Below, piece after piece: positions 16,980 to 23,637 of a stretch of DNA of 35,115 bases (position 1 is its first letter; each line of letters opens with the position of its first letter). This stretch comes from an uncultured Clostridia bacterium (GTDB taxonomy: Bacteria > Bacillota > Clostridia > Oscillospirales > Oscillospiraceae): NCBI GenBank assembly GCA_947164825.1, contig CAMUYE010000015.1:1-35115 (forward strand), given 5' to 3'. A model generated the notes under the pieces. The model was not told the DNA's origin. It saw only the letters and a program-made list of their open reading frames with translations, and searched no databases. The translations under genes and the position numbers were made by a program.

Positions 16980-17243
16980 ATGAGAGCGACCATCAACGCA
17001 AAGCGGATCACCGACAAGGAGAGCCTGCACGCCCTGCTCCGGCAGAAGCTGAGCCTGCCCGAAGACTGCGGGAAGAACCTGGACGCGGTGTTCGACGTGC
17101 TGACGGACCCCGGCAAGGACCGGATCATCACCGTCAAGCACGAGGAGCTGCTGCGGGAGCGCCTGGGCGACTATGCCGAACGCTTCCTGCGGATGCTGGA
17201 CGACGCCGCCGGGAGCGGCCACGTTCGGGTTCTGCGCAAGTAA
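16980..17243 (+). CDS. Barstar-family ribonuclease inhibitor, 87 aa
   Basis: This is the cytoplasmic inhibitor that plugs the barnase active site. The key helix reads GKNLDAVFDVL, with Asp35 and Asp39 at the same numbering as in barstar; Asp39 contacts the RNase catalytic residues. The length (87 aa) is close to that of classical barstar (89-90 aa). GGGAGG lies eight bases upstream, inside the end of the RNase gene, so the pair is translated together. It protects the cell from enzyme that folds before export. It is followed by a strong hairpin terminator. Confidence 0.92.
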   Translation: MRATINAKRITDKESLHALLRQKLSLPEDCGKNLDAVFDVLTDPGKDRIITVKHEELLRERLGDYAERFLRMLDDAAGSGHVRVLRK

Positions 17244-17314
17244 TGCTCGCCATAGTTATGTAGAACATAATTTATATCCAAGGGTCAGACCGGACGTTTT
17301 TCCGCATGATAACG

Positions 17315-17350
17315 CCGCGGAGGCGCAGGATGCGCCTCCGCGGCTGTTTC
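17315..17350. terminator. Terminator between barstar and the metallophosphoesterase gene
   Basis: A perfect 13-bp stem, CCGCGGAGGCGCA (17315-17327) / TGCGCCTCCGCGG (17331-17343), closes a GGA loop and is followed by CTGTTTCTC. On the other strand the stem is followed, after a few bases, by an A/T-containing tract. It probably serves both convergent genes, though the T-runs are modest. Confidence 0.75.
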
Positions 17351-17355
17351 TCGGA

Positions 17356-18456
17356 TCAGCGCGAGCCGGTTACGGTAATCATCACGTATTCCGAGCGTGT
17401 GCCGGTTTTGAAGTGGACCGCCCAGTCGGAGATTCCGGAGGTGACAATGAACTCCGTTCCGTTCCGGGTCTCGTATCCGTATTCCCGATCATTGTTGCCG
17501 AACCACAGTCCCACCAGCCCCAGAGGGATCATCTGGCCGCCGTGGGTATGCCCGCAGAGCACGAGATCCGCGTCGGTGGCGGCCTCTTTTTCGAAGTCTG
17601 TGGGCTCATGGTCCAGAACGATAACGTAGCGGTCCGTCCCGACCCCTTCAAGCAGGGCGGACAGCTCCTTCCGGGGTCCGGAGGAGGCGTCCCTTCTGCC
17701 CACCAGGCAGATCCCTCCGAGCTCCGCAGTTTCGTCCTCCAGGATATGGATTCCGTTCTCCTCCATCGTCCGCGCAAGCTCCTCGGCGGAAAAGTCCCTG
17801 CTGTTGAAATATCCCTTGTCGTGATTGCCATAGGCGAACCAGACCCCGTACGGCGTTTCCGCCTTCCCGAGCGCCTCGCAGGCGAGCTGCATATCCCGGC
17901 GCCGGGTGTCGTCGTCCACAAAGTCCCCGGAAATCGCAATCAGGTCCGGCTTCTCCTGCAAGATCTCCTCCAGATACGCAGCAAAGCCCTCTCCGTCAAA
18001 GGTGGTGCCCAAATGGGAATCCGCCAGCAGAGCGATCCGGAGCTCCCCCACGGCCTTTTCGGTGGACAGCGCGTACTCCGTCTTCCAGACGTGCATGCAT
18101 TGGAAATACCCGATGAGCAGATACACGCCCGCCGTCAGCAGAGCCAGCCAGCCCTGCCAGTTACGCTTCGGCTGCTCTCCCGTTTTTCTTCTGAAAATCC
18201 GGAACACGAGCCCATACAGGAGAAAGGCAAACAGCAGATGCAGCAGGATAATGGCGGCGTCCAGAACGGACAGCAGCCATGTGAACAGGGCAAAACCGCC
18301 GGCCAGCAGCCCGAAGCCGATCAGACGGCCGAGCCATTTTCTTTCCCCGCTCAGGCTCCGAATCGCCCGGAATTTGCTGAAAGCATTCGACAGATACAGG
18401 CTGCCGAGCAATCCGACCAGAACGATCAGGACGAGCCCCACAAGATATATCATCAT
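17356..18456 (-). CDS. Membrane-anchored metallophosphoesterase, 366 aa
   Basis: This is a calcineurin-like phosphoesterase of the YkuE/YaeI kind. Four to five hydrophobic segments occupy about residues 1-125; the catalytic domain follows. All metal motifs are visible: LLADSHLG, SGDFVDDD, YGNHDKG, LDHEP and CGHTHGGQ. These predict a two-metal centre acting on phosphoesters, possibly lipid-linked ones, at the outer membrane face. Two adjacent ATGs (18456 and 18453) follow GGGAGGG; the second has better spacing. It has its own promoter, diverging from the SplB-like gene. Confidence 0.88.
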   Translation of the reverse strand: MMIYLVGLVLIVLVGLLGSLYLSNAFSKFRAIRSLSGERKWLGRLIGFGLLAGGFALFTWLLSVLDAAIILLHLLFAFLLYGLVFRIFRRKTGEQPKRNWQGWLALLTAGVYLLIGYFQCMHVWKTEYALSTEKAVGELRIALLADSHLGTTFDGEGFAAYLEEILQEKPDLIAISGDFVDDDTRRRDMQLACEALGKAETPYGVWFAYGNHDKGYFNSRDFSAEELARTMEENGIHILEDETAELGGICLVGRRDASSGPRKELSALLEGVGTDRYVIVLDHEPTDFEKEAATDADLVLCGHTHGGQMIPLGLVGLWFGNNDREYGYETRNGTEFIVTSGISDWAVHFKTGTRSEYVMITVTGSR

Positions 18457-18479
18457 TTCCCTCCCGGTTTTTGTGCTAT

Positions 18480-18508
18480 ATTATAGCAGGATTCTGCCGA
18501 AAAAGCAA
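18480..18508 (-). promoter_or_regulatory. Promoter of the metallophosphoesterase gene
   Basis: On the minus strand, TTGCTT (18503-18508) and TATAAT (18480-18485) are 17 bp apart, with TGC before the -10. The site lies 24 bp upstream of the start codon. Confidence 0.8.
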
Positions 18509-18557
18509 CCGTCGTCTCATAAAGCAGGCAAACAGATCGGAGAAAGGATACACTGCC

Positions 18558-19427
18558 ATGCATTTTGTGGAAGCAAAATCCCTGCTCTCCCGCCAGAACG
18601 GGATGAACCTCTATCGGGGCTGCGCCCATGGCTGCGTCTACTGCGACAGCCGAAGCGCCTGTTATCACTTTACGCACGCCTTCGAGGATATCGAGGTCAA
18701 GCAGAACGCCCCCGCCCTGCTGGAGGAGATTTTGAAAAAGAAGCGCCAGCGGATCGTGATCTCCACCGGCTCCATGAGCGACCCTTACCAGCCCTGCGAG
18801 CGGGAGCTCCAGCTCACCAGGCGCTGCCTGGAGCTGATCGACCGTTACGGTTTCGGGGCCTCGGTCCTCACGAAGTCTGACCTGGTCCTGCGGGACGTCG
18901 ATCTGTTCGAGCGCATCAATTGGCGGGCAAAGAGCGTCCTGCAGATGACCCTGACCGTGGCCGACGACAGGCTCAGCCGCATCCTGGAGCCGAATGTCTG
19001 CACGAGCACCCGGCGCTATGAGGTTCTGAAGGAATTCCAGGCGCGGCAGATCCCCACCGTCGTATGGATGACGCCCATACTGCCCTTTCTCACCGACACG
19101 GAGGAGAACCTGCGCCGGATCCTGGACTGCTGCTTCGACGCCGGCGTGAAGGGGATCGTCTGCTGGAACGCCGGTCTCACCCTCCGCGAGGGAGACCGGG
19201 AGTACTATTACCGCGCCCTGGATCGTCATTTCCCGGGGCTATCCGAGCAATACCGCAGGCTCTACGGAAACGCCTATGAACTCAACAGCCCCAACAGCGC
19301 AGCTCTGATACGCCTGTTTCACACGGAATGCGAACAGCGCGGCGTCCTGCACGACCCCGACGCCTGCTTCCGCTATATTGCGGAGCTGCCGGAAAAACAG
19401 CCGCAGCTTTCTCTCTTCGACCCGTGA
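18558..19427 (+). CDS. SplB-like radical SAM protein, 289 aa
   Basis: This radical SAM enzyme belongs to the COG1533 (spore photoproduct lyase-related) group. The cluster motif CAHGCVYCD holds Cys22, Cys26 and Cys29. The MNLYRGCAHGC context and the STGSMSDPYQPCERELQLTRRCLE block are typical of the group. It is probably not true spore photoproduct lyase: it lacks the longer SplB N-terminus. Its substrate is unknown. The start at 18558 is supported by GGAGAAAGGA; an upstream in-frame ATG at 18471 would overlap the divergent promoter. The short palindromic tandem repeat lies just after its stop. Confidence 0.87.
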   Translation: MHFVEAKSLLSRQNGMNLYRGCAHGCVYCDSRSACYHFTHAFEDIEVKQNAPALLEEILKKKRQRIVISTGSMSDPYQPCERELQLTRRCLELIDRYGFGASVLTKSDLVLRDVDLFERINWRAKSVLQMTLTVADDRLSRILEPNVCTSTRRYEVLKEFQARQIPTVVWMTPILPFLTDTEENLRRILDCCFDAGVKGIVCWNAGLTLREGDREYYYRALDRHFPGLSEQYRRLYGNAYELNSPNSAALIRLFHTECEQRGVLHDPDACFRYIAELPEKQPQLSLFDP

Positions 19428-19471
19428 GCGCCCGATTGCGTCAGGGAAGCTCTCAGAACGCTTCCTTTCCC

Positions 19472-19628
19472 GATGCCGCGAAGCTTCACCGCATTCCCCC
19501 GCGAATCTTCGCCGCATTCCCCCGCGAATCTTCGCCGCATTTCCCCGCAAACCTCCGTCACAATCCTGCAAAGCTTCGCCGCGTTCCAACGAAACTTCGT
19601 GATATTTTCCGCGAAACTTCGTCATATT
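19472..19628. repeat. Degenerate ~23-bp tandem repeat, each unit with a GCGAA/TTCGC palindrome
   Basis: Two identical 23-bp units (19493-19515 and 19516-19538, ATTCCCCCGCGAATCTTCGC followed by CGC) are flanked by diverging units at about 19472-19492, 19539-19561, 19562-19583, 19584-19602 and 19603-19625. Every well-kept unit has a small palindrome such as GCGAAGCTTCAC, GCGAATCTTCGC or CGAAACTTCG. The units become more AT-rich toward the tRNA. No credible ORF is present; all frames open by chance because of the repeat. Confidence 0.85.
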
Positions 19629-19634
19629 TTCTTG

Positions 19635-19663
19635 TTGACGGAACGAAAAAAATGTGATAGAAT
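19635..19663 (+). promoter_or_regulatory. Promoter of tRNA-Thr
   Basis: TTGACG (19635-19640) and TAGAAT (19658-19663) are 17 bp apart with TGA before the -10, about 18 bp upstream of the tRNA 5' end. Confidence 0.85.
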
Positions 19664-19681
19664 ACGTTAGCAAAACCAAAT

Positions 19682-19757
19682 GCTACTGTGGCTCAGTCGG
19701 TAGAGCAGCTGATTCGTAATCAGCAGGTCGCCGGTTCAAGTCCGGCCAGTAGCTCCA
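19682..19757 (+). tRNA. tRNA-Thr (anticodon CGT)
   Basis: A complete 76-nt cloverleaf is present. The acceptor GCTACTG (19682-19688) pairs with CAGTAGC (19747-19753); the discriminator is T and CCA is encoded. The anticodon stem GCTGA/TCAGC encloses TTCGTAA, giving anticodon CGT, which reads ACG. The T arm contains GGTTCAAGTCC. It has its own promoter and terminator. Confidence 0.95.
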
Positions 19758-19765
19758 TGATAAGT

Positions 19766-19807
19766 ATACAAGCTTGTCCTCAAAAGGGCAGGCTTGTATT
19801 TCTTTTT
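19766..19807 (+). terminator. Terminator of tRNA-Thr
   Basis: A 15-bp stem with two G-U pairs, ATACAAGCTTGTCCT (19766-19780) / AGGGCAGGCTTGTAT (19785-19799), has a CAAA loop and is followed by TTCTTTTT. Confidence 0.9.
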
Positions 19808-19850
19808 CCGCCCTGATATAATATCACAAATTATCATGGGGCGGGATGAT

Positions 19851-20726
19851 ATGAAGAAGATCAGAGTTGCGGCTTATTGCCGCGTGAGCAAGGGCGGGGC
19901 GGAGCCGGAGCACAGTCTGCAGGCGCAGATTGCGTATTACACGGAAATGATCCGATTGCGATCTGACCCGAGTTATCAGTTCGTTGGGGTCTATGCGGAA
20001 ATCGCCAGCGGATTGAACGTGAAAAAAAGAGCGCAATTCCAAAAGCTCCTTCGGGATTGCAGGAAGAAGAAAATCGACCTGATCTATACCAAATCCATCA
20101 GCCGCTTTGCGCGGAACACGGTTGACTTCCTGGTTACAATCCGCCAACTGCGGAAGCTGGGGGTCGACGTATTTTTTGAAAACGAACACCTGTATTTAAG
20201 CAGAGAAAGGACGGAAACTGCAATGTCAATCTATGCAGCATTTATGGAAGAGGAAAGCCTGCAAAAAAGTAAGAGCATCCGATGGGGCCTCAAATCCGGT
20301 TTCGCCTCGGGGAACTCAAGACTGGCCAGCCGAATCTGCTATGGCTATACCCACGACGAAAGTGGTAAACTGATTGCGGAGCCCCAGGAGTCGGAGATCG
20401 TCCGACTGATTTTTGATCTGTACCTGGGAGGTATTAGCCTGTCCGGGATTTCTAAGGAATTGCAGCGGCACGGGTTTCTATCTCCCACCGGGAAAGAAAC
20501 CTGGACACCCCGGGCCATTGACAAGCTGCTTTCCAACGAAAAATATACTGGAAACGTGTTGCTCCAAAAGACTTACGTTCCCAACCCCTTCACGGGGGCC
20601 CAGGAAGAGAATCAAGGCGTGATAACGCAATATCTTTATGAGAACAATCACGAGGGAATCATCTCCAAAGAACTCTTCCAGGCGGTTCAGGCGGAGAAGC
20701 AAAAACGTGCAAAGAAAAAGGGTTGA
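19851..20726 (+). CDS. Serine recombinase family protein, short form, 291 aa
   Basis: This is a site-specific recombinase of the large serine type (resolvase domain plus recombinase domain). The catalytic Ser13 lies in AAYCRVSKG. The resolvase domain (about 1-145) contains YTKSISRFARNT, and the recombinase domain (PF07508-like, about 155-285) contains RAIDKLLSNEKYTGNVLLQKT. The protein ends at QAEKQKRAKKKG, just where full-length enzymes continue into a zinc ribbon and coiled coil of 150 or more residues, so it is either truncated or a natural short form. A T6 terminator at the stop argues for a finished gene. GGGGCGGG precedes the ATG at 19851; an ATG at 19836 is the alternative. GC content is visibly lower than in the neighbours, consistent with transfer. 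Confidence 0.82.
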   Translation: MKKIRVAAYCRVSKGGAEPEHSLQAQIAYYTEMIRLRSDPSYQFVGVYAEIASGLNVKKRAQFQKLLRDCRKKKIDLIYTKSISRFARNTVDFLVTIRQLRKLGVDVFFENEHLYLSRERTETAMSIYAAFMEEESLQKSKSIRWGLKSGFASGNSRLASRICYGYTHDESGKLIAEPQESEIVRLIFDLYLGGISLSGISKELQRHGFLSPTGKETWTPRAIDKLLSNEKYTGNVLLQKTYVPNPFTGAQEENQGVITQYLYENNHEGIISKELFQAVQAEKQKRAKKKG

Positions 20727-20750
20727 CAGAAGAACTGCCAGCCCTTTTTT
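20717..20750 (+). terminator. Terminator of the recombinase gene
   Basis: The stem AAAGGGTTGACAG (20717-20729) / CTGCCAGCCCTTT (20735-20747), with one G-U and one A-C pair, is followed by a T-run. It overlaps the last codons of the recombinase gene. Confidence 0.8.
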
Positions 20751-21167
20751 GCTCCTGCAGTGCAGCAATCGTATTCGTGCTTTACCGGACATTCACTGCC
20801 CCTTTTAATCTGCCCCGTGTTGCCGGAACATTGCGGCAAAGCTCGACCTGTATATTTTCTGCCGCTGTGCTATACTCGTTTCAATGACGTAGGCGAACCC
20901 GCCGACCGCATTCCACTCAAGGATGAAGTGGAACGGCAGCTTCAGGTGAAGCTCTACGCCGGCAGCCCGGAAGAGGCCCATCCGGCAGCTTGGAGCGCTT
21001 CCGGAGGACAGCTTCTGGTGGTATCAGACCGTAATCCGCTCCAATGGGGAGGCCCTGTAGAATCAGAAAAAAATGGCTTGACATGGAAGGGATTACCTAT
21101 AGCCCGCCGCCCAGGAGCTCTTTAAGCAGGCCATGGAAAAGTTTCGAGAGAGGCAAAAACCATCTGC
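20751..21167. other. Unrecognised region, probably decayed accessory DNA
   Basis: No convincing gene is seen. One 121-codon ORF (20760-21125, plus) lacks a ribosome site and resembles nothing I know. A different frame reads QELFKQAMEKFRERQKPSA near 21107-21165, and another reads LPEDSFWWYQTVIRSNGEAL near 20995-21055. Such protein-like pieces in different frames are what a frameshifted remnant would leave, but I cannot name the parent gene. Confidence 0.4.
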
Positions 21168-21440
21168 TCACGCTTCCTTCCTGTGCTGGTTCATGATAAA
21201 CAGAAGCTCTGCGCGGCTGGACACGTTTGCCTCTCGGTAGAGATTCTGAATGTGTACCTTTGCGGTGTTTGGGCTGATGGCCAGTTCCGAGGCAATACCA
21301 GTGGGGTCCTTACCCATAAGAAGCATATTCGCCACCTCCGCCTCCCGCCTGGTGAAGCCGTATTCCTCAAACGGATTTCCTTTACGTGTATAACCAAAAT
21401 AATTTAGATGGTTAGCCAAGGTGAACAGATACAAACACAA
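21168..21440 (-). pseudogene. LuxR-type HTH regulator, C-terminal fragment
   Basis: The C-terminal half is a clear LuxR DNA-binding domain: FTRREAEVANMLLMGK, then ASELAISPNTAKVHIQNLYREANVSSRAELL (about residues 29-84 of the fragment). In front is a hydrophobic stretch (AIFLCLYLFTLANHLNYFGY) that looks like the last membrane helix of the membrane-linked LuxR proteins common in gut Firmicutes and Actinobacteria. Going upstream the frame meets a stop (TGA) about ten codons before the TTG given here, beside the ~100-bp direct repeat (from 21471), so the N-terminal body is missing. There is no ribosome site. It is probably a truncated, inactive gene, though expression of an HTH-only peptide cannot be excluded. 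Confidence 0.7.
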
Positions 21441-21470
21441 AAAAATGGCACGGCACAGATCTCAGATGGC

Positions 21471-21570
21471 TGAACAGAGGTTACAAATTCGAACCATCGG
21501 TGCCCGATTTGCAGCCTCTGTTTCCTTATTTCTTGCGGGTTTCGAGCGTTTTGCTGTCCAATTCACAAAT
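21471..21570. repeat. Direct repeat, left copy (~100 bp), flanking the 12-kb catabolic module
   Basis: The sequence from TGAACAGAGGTTACAAATTC to CCAATTCACAAAT matches 33920-34020 in the same orientation with about seven substitutions and one indel. It can fold: CAGAGG (21475-21480) pairs with CCTCTG (21515-21520), and CAAAT (21484-21488) with ATTTG (21507-21511). Both stems are kept in the other copy. Weaker similarity continues for about 15 bp past 21570. It abuts the truncated LuxR fragment. Confidence 0.9.
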
Positions 21571-21704
21571 TGAAAAAACAATGAGATGTATCTTTCTCTA
21601 ACGACTGCCGTTTACTCAGTGCAGCGCAGCGGATTTAGTGGCTAGGATTCCCACGAGAGCCCACGGACTTTTGCGCCGACTGATGCCGCAGTTTTGATGC
21701 AGTA

Positions 21705-21743
21705 TTTCACTTTCATTTCATTTCAATTTCAAATGACATTTCA
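21705..21743 (+). promoter_or_regulatory. TTTCA array, candidate operator upstream of the transporter operon
   Basis: Six TTTCA pentamers occur in 39 bp (21705, 21711, 21716, 21721, 21727, 21739) about 125-160 bp upstream of the putative -10 site. This position suits an activator site, for example for the PrpR-like regulator encoded at the end of the module. It could also be only a simple AT-rich repeat. The rest of 21571-21943 holds no gene. Confidence 0.4.
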
Positions 21744-21818
21744 TGATATTTGCCATGGGAATGGTTTATCCTACGGCTTTTGCATAAAACACAAGGTTTC
21801 CCCCAAATTTTTGTACAA

Positions 21819-21872
21819 TTATACAAAATAAATAGGACTAATATTCTCTTTTCTTGTCGAACCTGCTATAAT
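21819..21872 (+). promoter_or_regulatory. Putative promoter and operator of the ABC/catabolic operon
   Basis: An extended -10, TGC followed by TATAAT (21867-21872), lies 72 bp before the first gene. The -35 position (21844-21849, TTCTCT) is poor, which suggests a need for an activator. A perfect inverted repeat TTTTGTA (21819-21825) / TACAAAA (21832-21838) lies just upstream of that -35. No TGGCAC-N5-TTGC sigma-54 site was found in the leader. Confidence 0.55.
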
Positions 21873-21943
21873 GTGCTTGCAAGCAATTGTTGGCACAAAA
21901 GCAAATAACAACAAAAAATCAAAAAAGAAAGGTGGATATTTAC

Positions 21944-23503
21944 ATGAAAAAGGCACGTATGCTTTTCGCGTTCCTCCTGGCTGCGCTGATGCTCCTGACA
22001 GTGGTGGGCTGTAGCCAGCAGGGCGCTACTGACAACACCAAGGCTCCCCAAAGCAATGTCCCCAGCGCCACAACCAAGGACCCCACGGTCCTCAAGGTGG
22101 CCATGAACCAGAAAATCGACGTGATCGACGGCCCCAACGGCAACGGTCTGGCCACTCAGGTCATGCTCCATGTGGGCGATCCTCTGGCTCGTTCCACCGC
22201 CGACGGCGGTGTGGAGCCCTGCCTGGCTCTCTCCTGGACGTCCTTGGATGAGTTCACCTGGCAGTTCAAGCTCAGAGACGGTGTCAAGTTTACCAACGGC
22301 GAGGAGTTTAATGCCGAGGCCGTGAAGGTTAACATCGAGTACATTGCGGAGTACTTCCGTTACAGTGGCCAGTTCGGCGACGCCTGGCCTCCCTCCGCCG
22401 AAGTGGTGGACGATCTTACGGTGAACATCATCACTCCTGCCTACTGCCCCGATATGCCTGCTTTGCTTGCCCGTGTTCCCATGTTTGCGCCGAAGCAGTA
22501 TCAGGAAGAGGGCGCCGAGCTCTTTTTCACCCATACCGTCTGCACCGGCCCCTATAAGATCGAAGCCTTCGATCCCGGACTGTCTTGTACCGTGGTTGCC
22601 AACGAGGACTACTGGGGTGGTGCGCCTAAGATTAAGAAGATCGTCTTCGACTGGGTTGCCGACGAGACCGCTCGTGTCTCCGGCCTCCAGGCGGGCGACT
22701 ATGACTTCGCCTACGTGGTGCCCCTGAGCTCCGCCGACAGTCTGAAGGAAAAGGGCTTCACCGTGGATATTTACCCTGTGGTGGGCATCGACATGATTTT
22801 CTGGAACGGTAACGTGCCGGAGGACTCCTGGCTCCGGAACGTAGACTTCCGCCAGGCCTGCATCTACGCTATTGACCATGAATCCATCCGCGACTCTCTG
22901 ATGGGTGGCTATCCCACTATCCTGGCCGGTATTGCCGATCCCACCACCCTCGGAGCTAAGGATACAGACCCGCTGAAGTACGATCCCGATGAGGCGAAGG
23001 CCATCCTGGATCGGATTGGCTACGACGATACGCCTATTAAACTGCACTACTTCACCGGCGAGTTCTCCGGTCAGAACGAGGTCTGCGAGGCTGTGGCCGC
23101 CTACCTGGAGGCTGTTGGCATCAAGGTCAGCTTGGAAGTGGTGGAGGAAGCCGCGTTCAGTGACGCTGCCAAGAAGGGCGAGATCGACATGACCGCCCAG
23201 CGTATGCCCGGGCCTTACTACGGCGGCTCCATCTACTACATCCGTCAGATGGGCACGGCAGCTCGCGCCAACTCCACCCAGTTCCCCGACGTGCAGGAGC
23301 TGGTAAGCAAGGCCAATTCCTACGGCATCACCGCTGAAGAGCGTGTCTCCCTGCTGGAACAGGCCAACTCCCTGTACTGGTCCTACCATCCCGTGATCTG
23401 GGGCGTGCATGAGGTGGCCAGCAACGGCCATACTCCCGACCTCAAGGGCGTCATCAACCTGCCCAACTCCTTCTGCATGTTCTACAACTGCTCTTTTGAA
23501 TAA
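21944..23503 (+). CDS. Family 5 extracellular solute-binding lipoprotein, 519 aa
   Basis: This is the substrate-binding protein of an oligopeptide/nickel-type (SBP_bac_5) ABC importer. A lipoprotein signal ends at Cys23 (LLTVVGCSQQ). The mature part shows family landmarks: EPCLALSW, TWQFKLRDGVKFTNGEEFNAEAVK, TGPYKIEAFDPG, DVEEAKAILDRIGY-like DPDEAKAILDRIGYDD, and a C-terminal YWSYHPVIWG. Family members bind peptides but also opines, glutathione, metals or plant acids, so the ligand is not read from sequence. The start at 21944 is chosen for the signal peptide and AAAGGTGG. A strong hairpin follows the gene, so more of this protein than of the permeases should be made. Confidence 0.9.
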   Translation: MKKARMLFAFLLAALMLLTVVGCSQQGATDNTKAPQSNVPSATTKDPTVLKVAMNQKIDVIDGPNGNGLATQVMLHVGDPLARSTADGGVEPCLALSWTSLDEFTWQFKLRDGVKFTNGEEFNAEAVKVNIEYIAEYFRYSGQFGDAWPPSAEVVDDLTVNIITPAYCPDMPALLARVPMFAPKQYQEEGAELFFTHTVCTGPYKIEAFDPGLSCTVVANEDYWGGAPKIKKIVFDWVADETARVSGLQAGDYDFAYVVPLSSADSLKEKGFTVDIYPVVGIDMIFWNGNVPEDSWLRNVDFRQACIYAIDHESIRDSLMGGYPTILAGIADPTTLGAKDTDPLKYDPDEAKAILDRIGYDDTPIKLHYFTGEFSGQNEVCEAVAAYLEAVGIKVSLEVVEEAAFSDAAKKGEIDMTAQRMPGPYYGGSIYYIRQMGTAARANSTQFPDVQELVSKANSYGITAEERVSLLEQANSLYWSYHPVIWGVHEVASNGHTPDLKGVINLPNSFCMFYNCSFE

Positions 23504-23558
23504 ACATACGGATCCCTGCGCATAGTCCGAAGTCAAACCCAAGCAACCGTACAACGCT

Positions 23559-23594
23559 GCCCGGGCACGGATGACAGCCCGTGCCCGGGCTTTT
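23559..23594 (+). terminator. Attenuator/terminator after the binding-protein gene
   Basis: A 12-bp GC-rich stem, GCCCGGGCACGG (23559-23570) / CCGTGCCCGGGC (23579-23590), is followed by TTTTG. Such partial terminators between binding protein and permease genes set the usual excess of binding protein. Confidence 0.85.
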
Positions 23595-23637
23595 GATTCA
23601 ACTCTGATTACTCTTTCAAAGAAGGAGGGGCACCCCA

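Noticed and set aside
19493-19538. Short identical tandem units as a possible CRISPR array
   Set aside because: The units are contiguous with no spacers and decay gradually; there are no cas genes.
19682-19851. tRNA-Thr 3' end as an attachment site for an integrated element
   Set aside because: I found no second copy of the tRNA 3' end in the window, and serine recombinases seldom use tRNA genes. A copy outside the window cannot be excluded.
21471-21520. tRNA-like T-arm in the direct repeat (GGTTCGAATTTG on the minus strand)
   Set aside because: The bases flanking TTCGAAT do not pair as a T stem and there is no acceptor or anticodon arm.
21885-21905. TGGCAC near 21891 as a sigma-54 -24 element
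   Set aside because: The -12 part reads GCAAAT rather than TTGC at the required spacing, and it lies downstream of the better -10 site.
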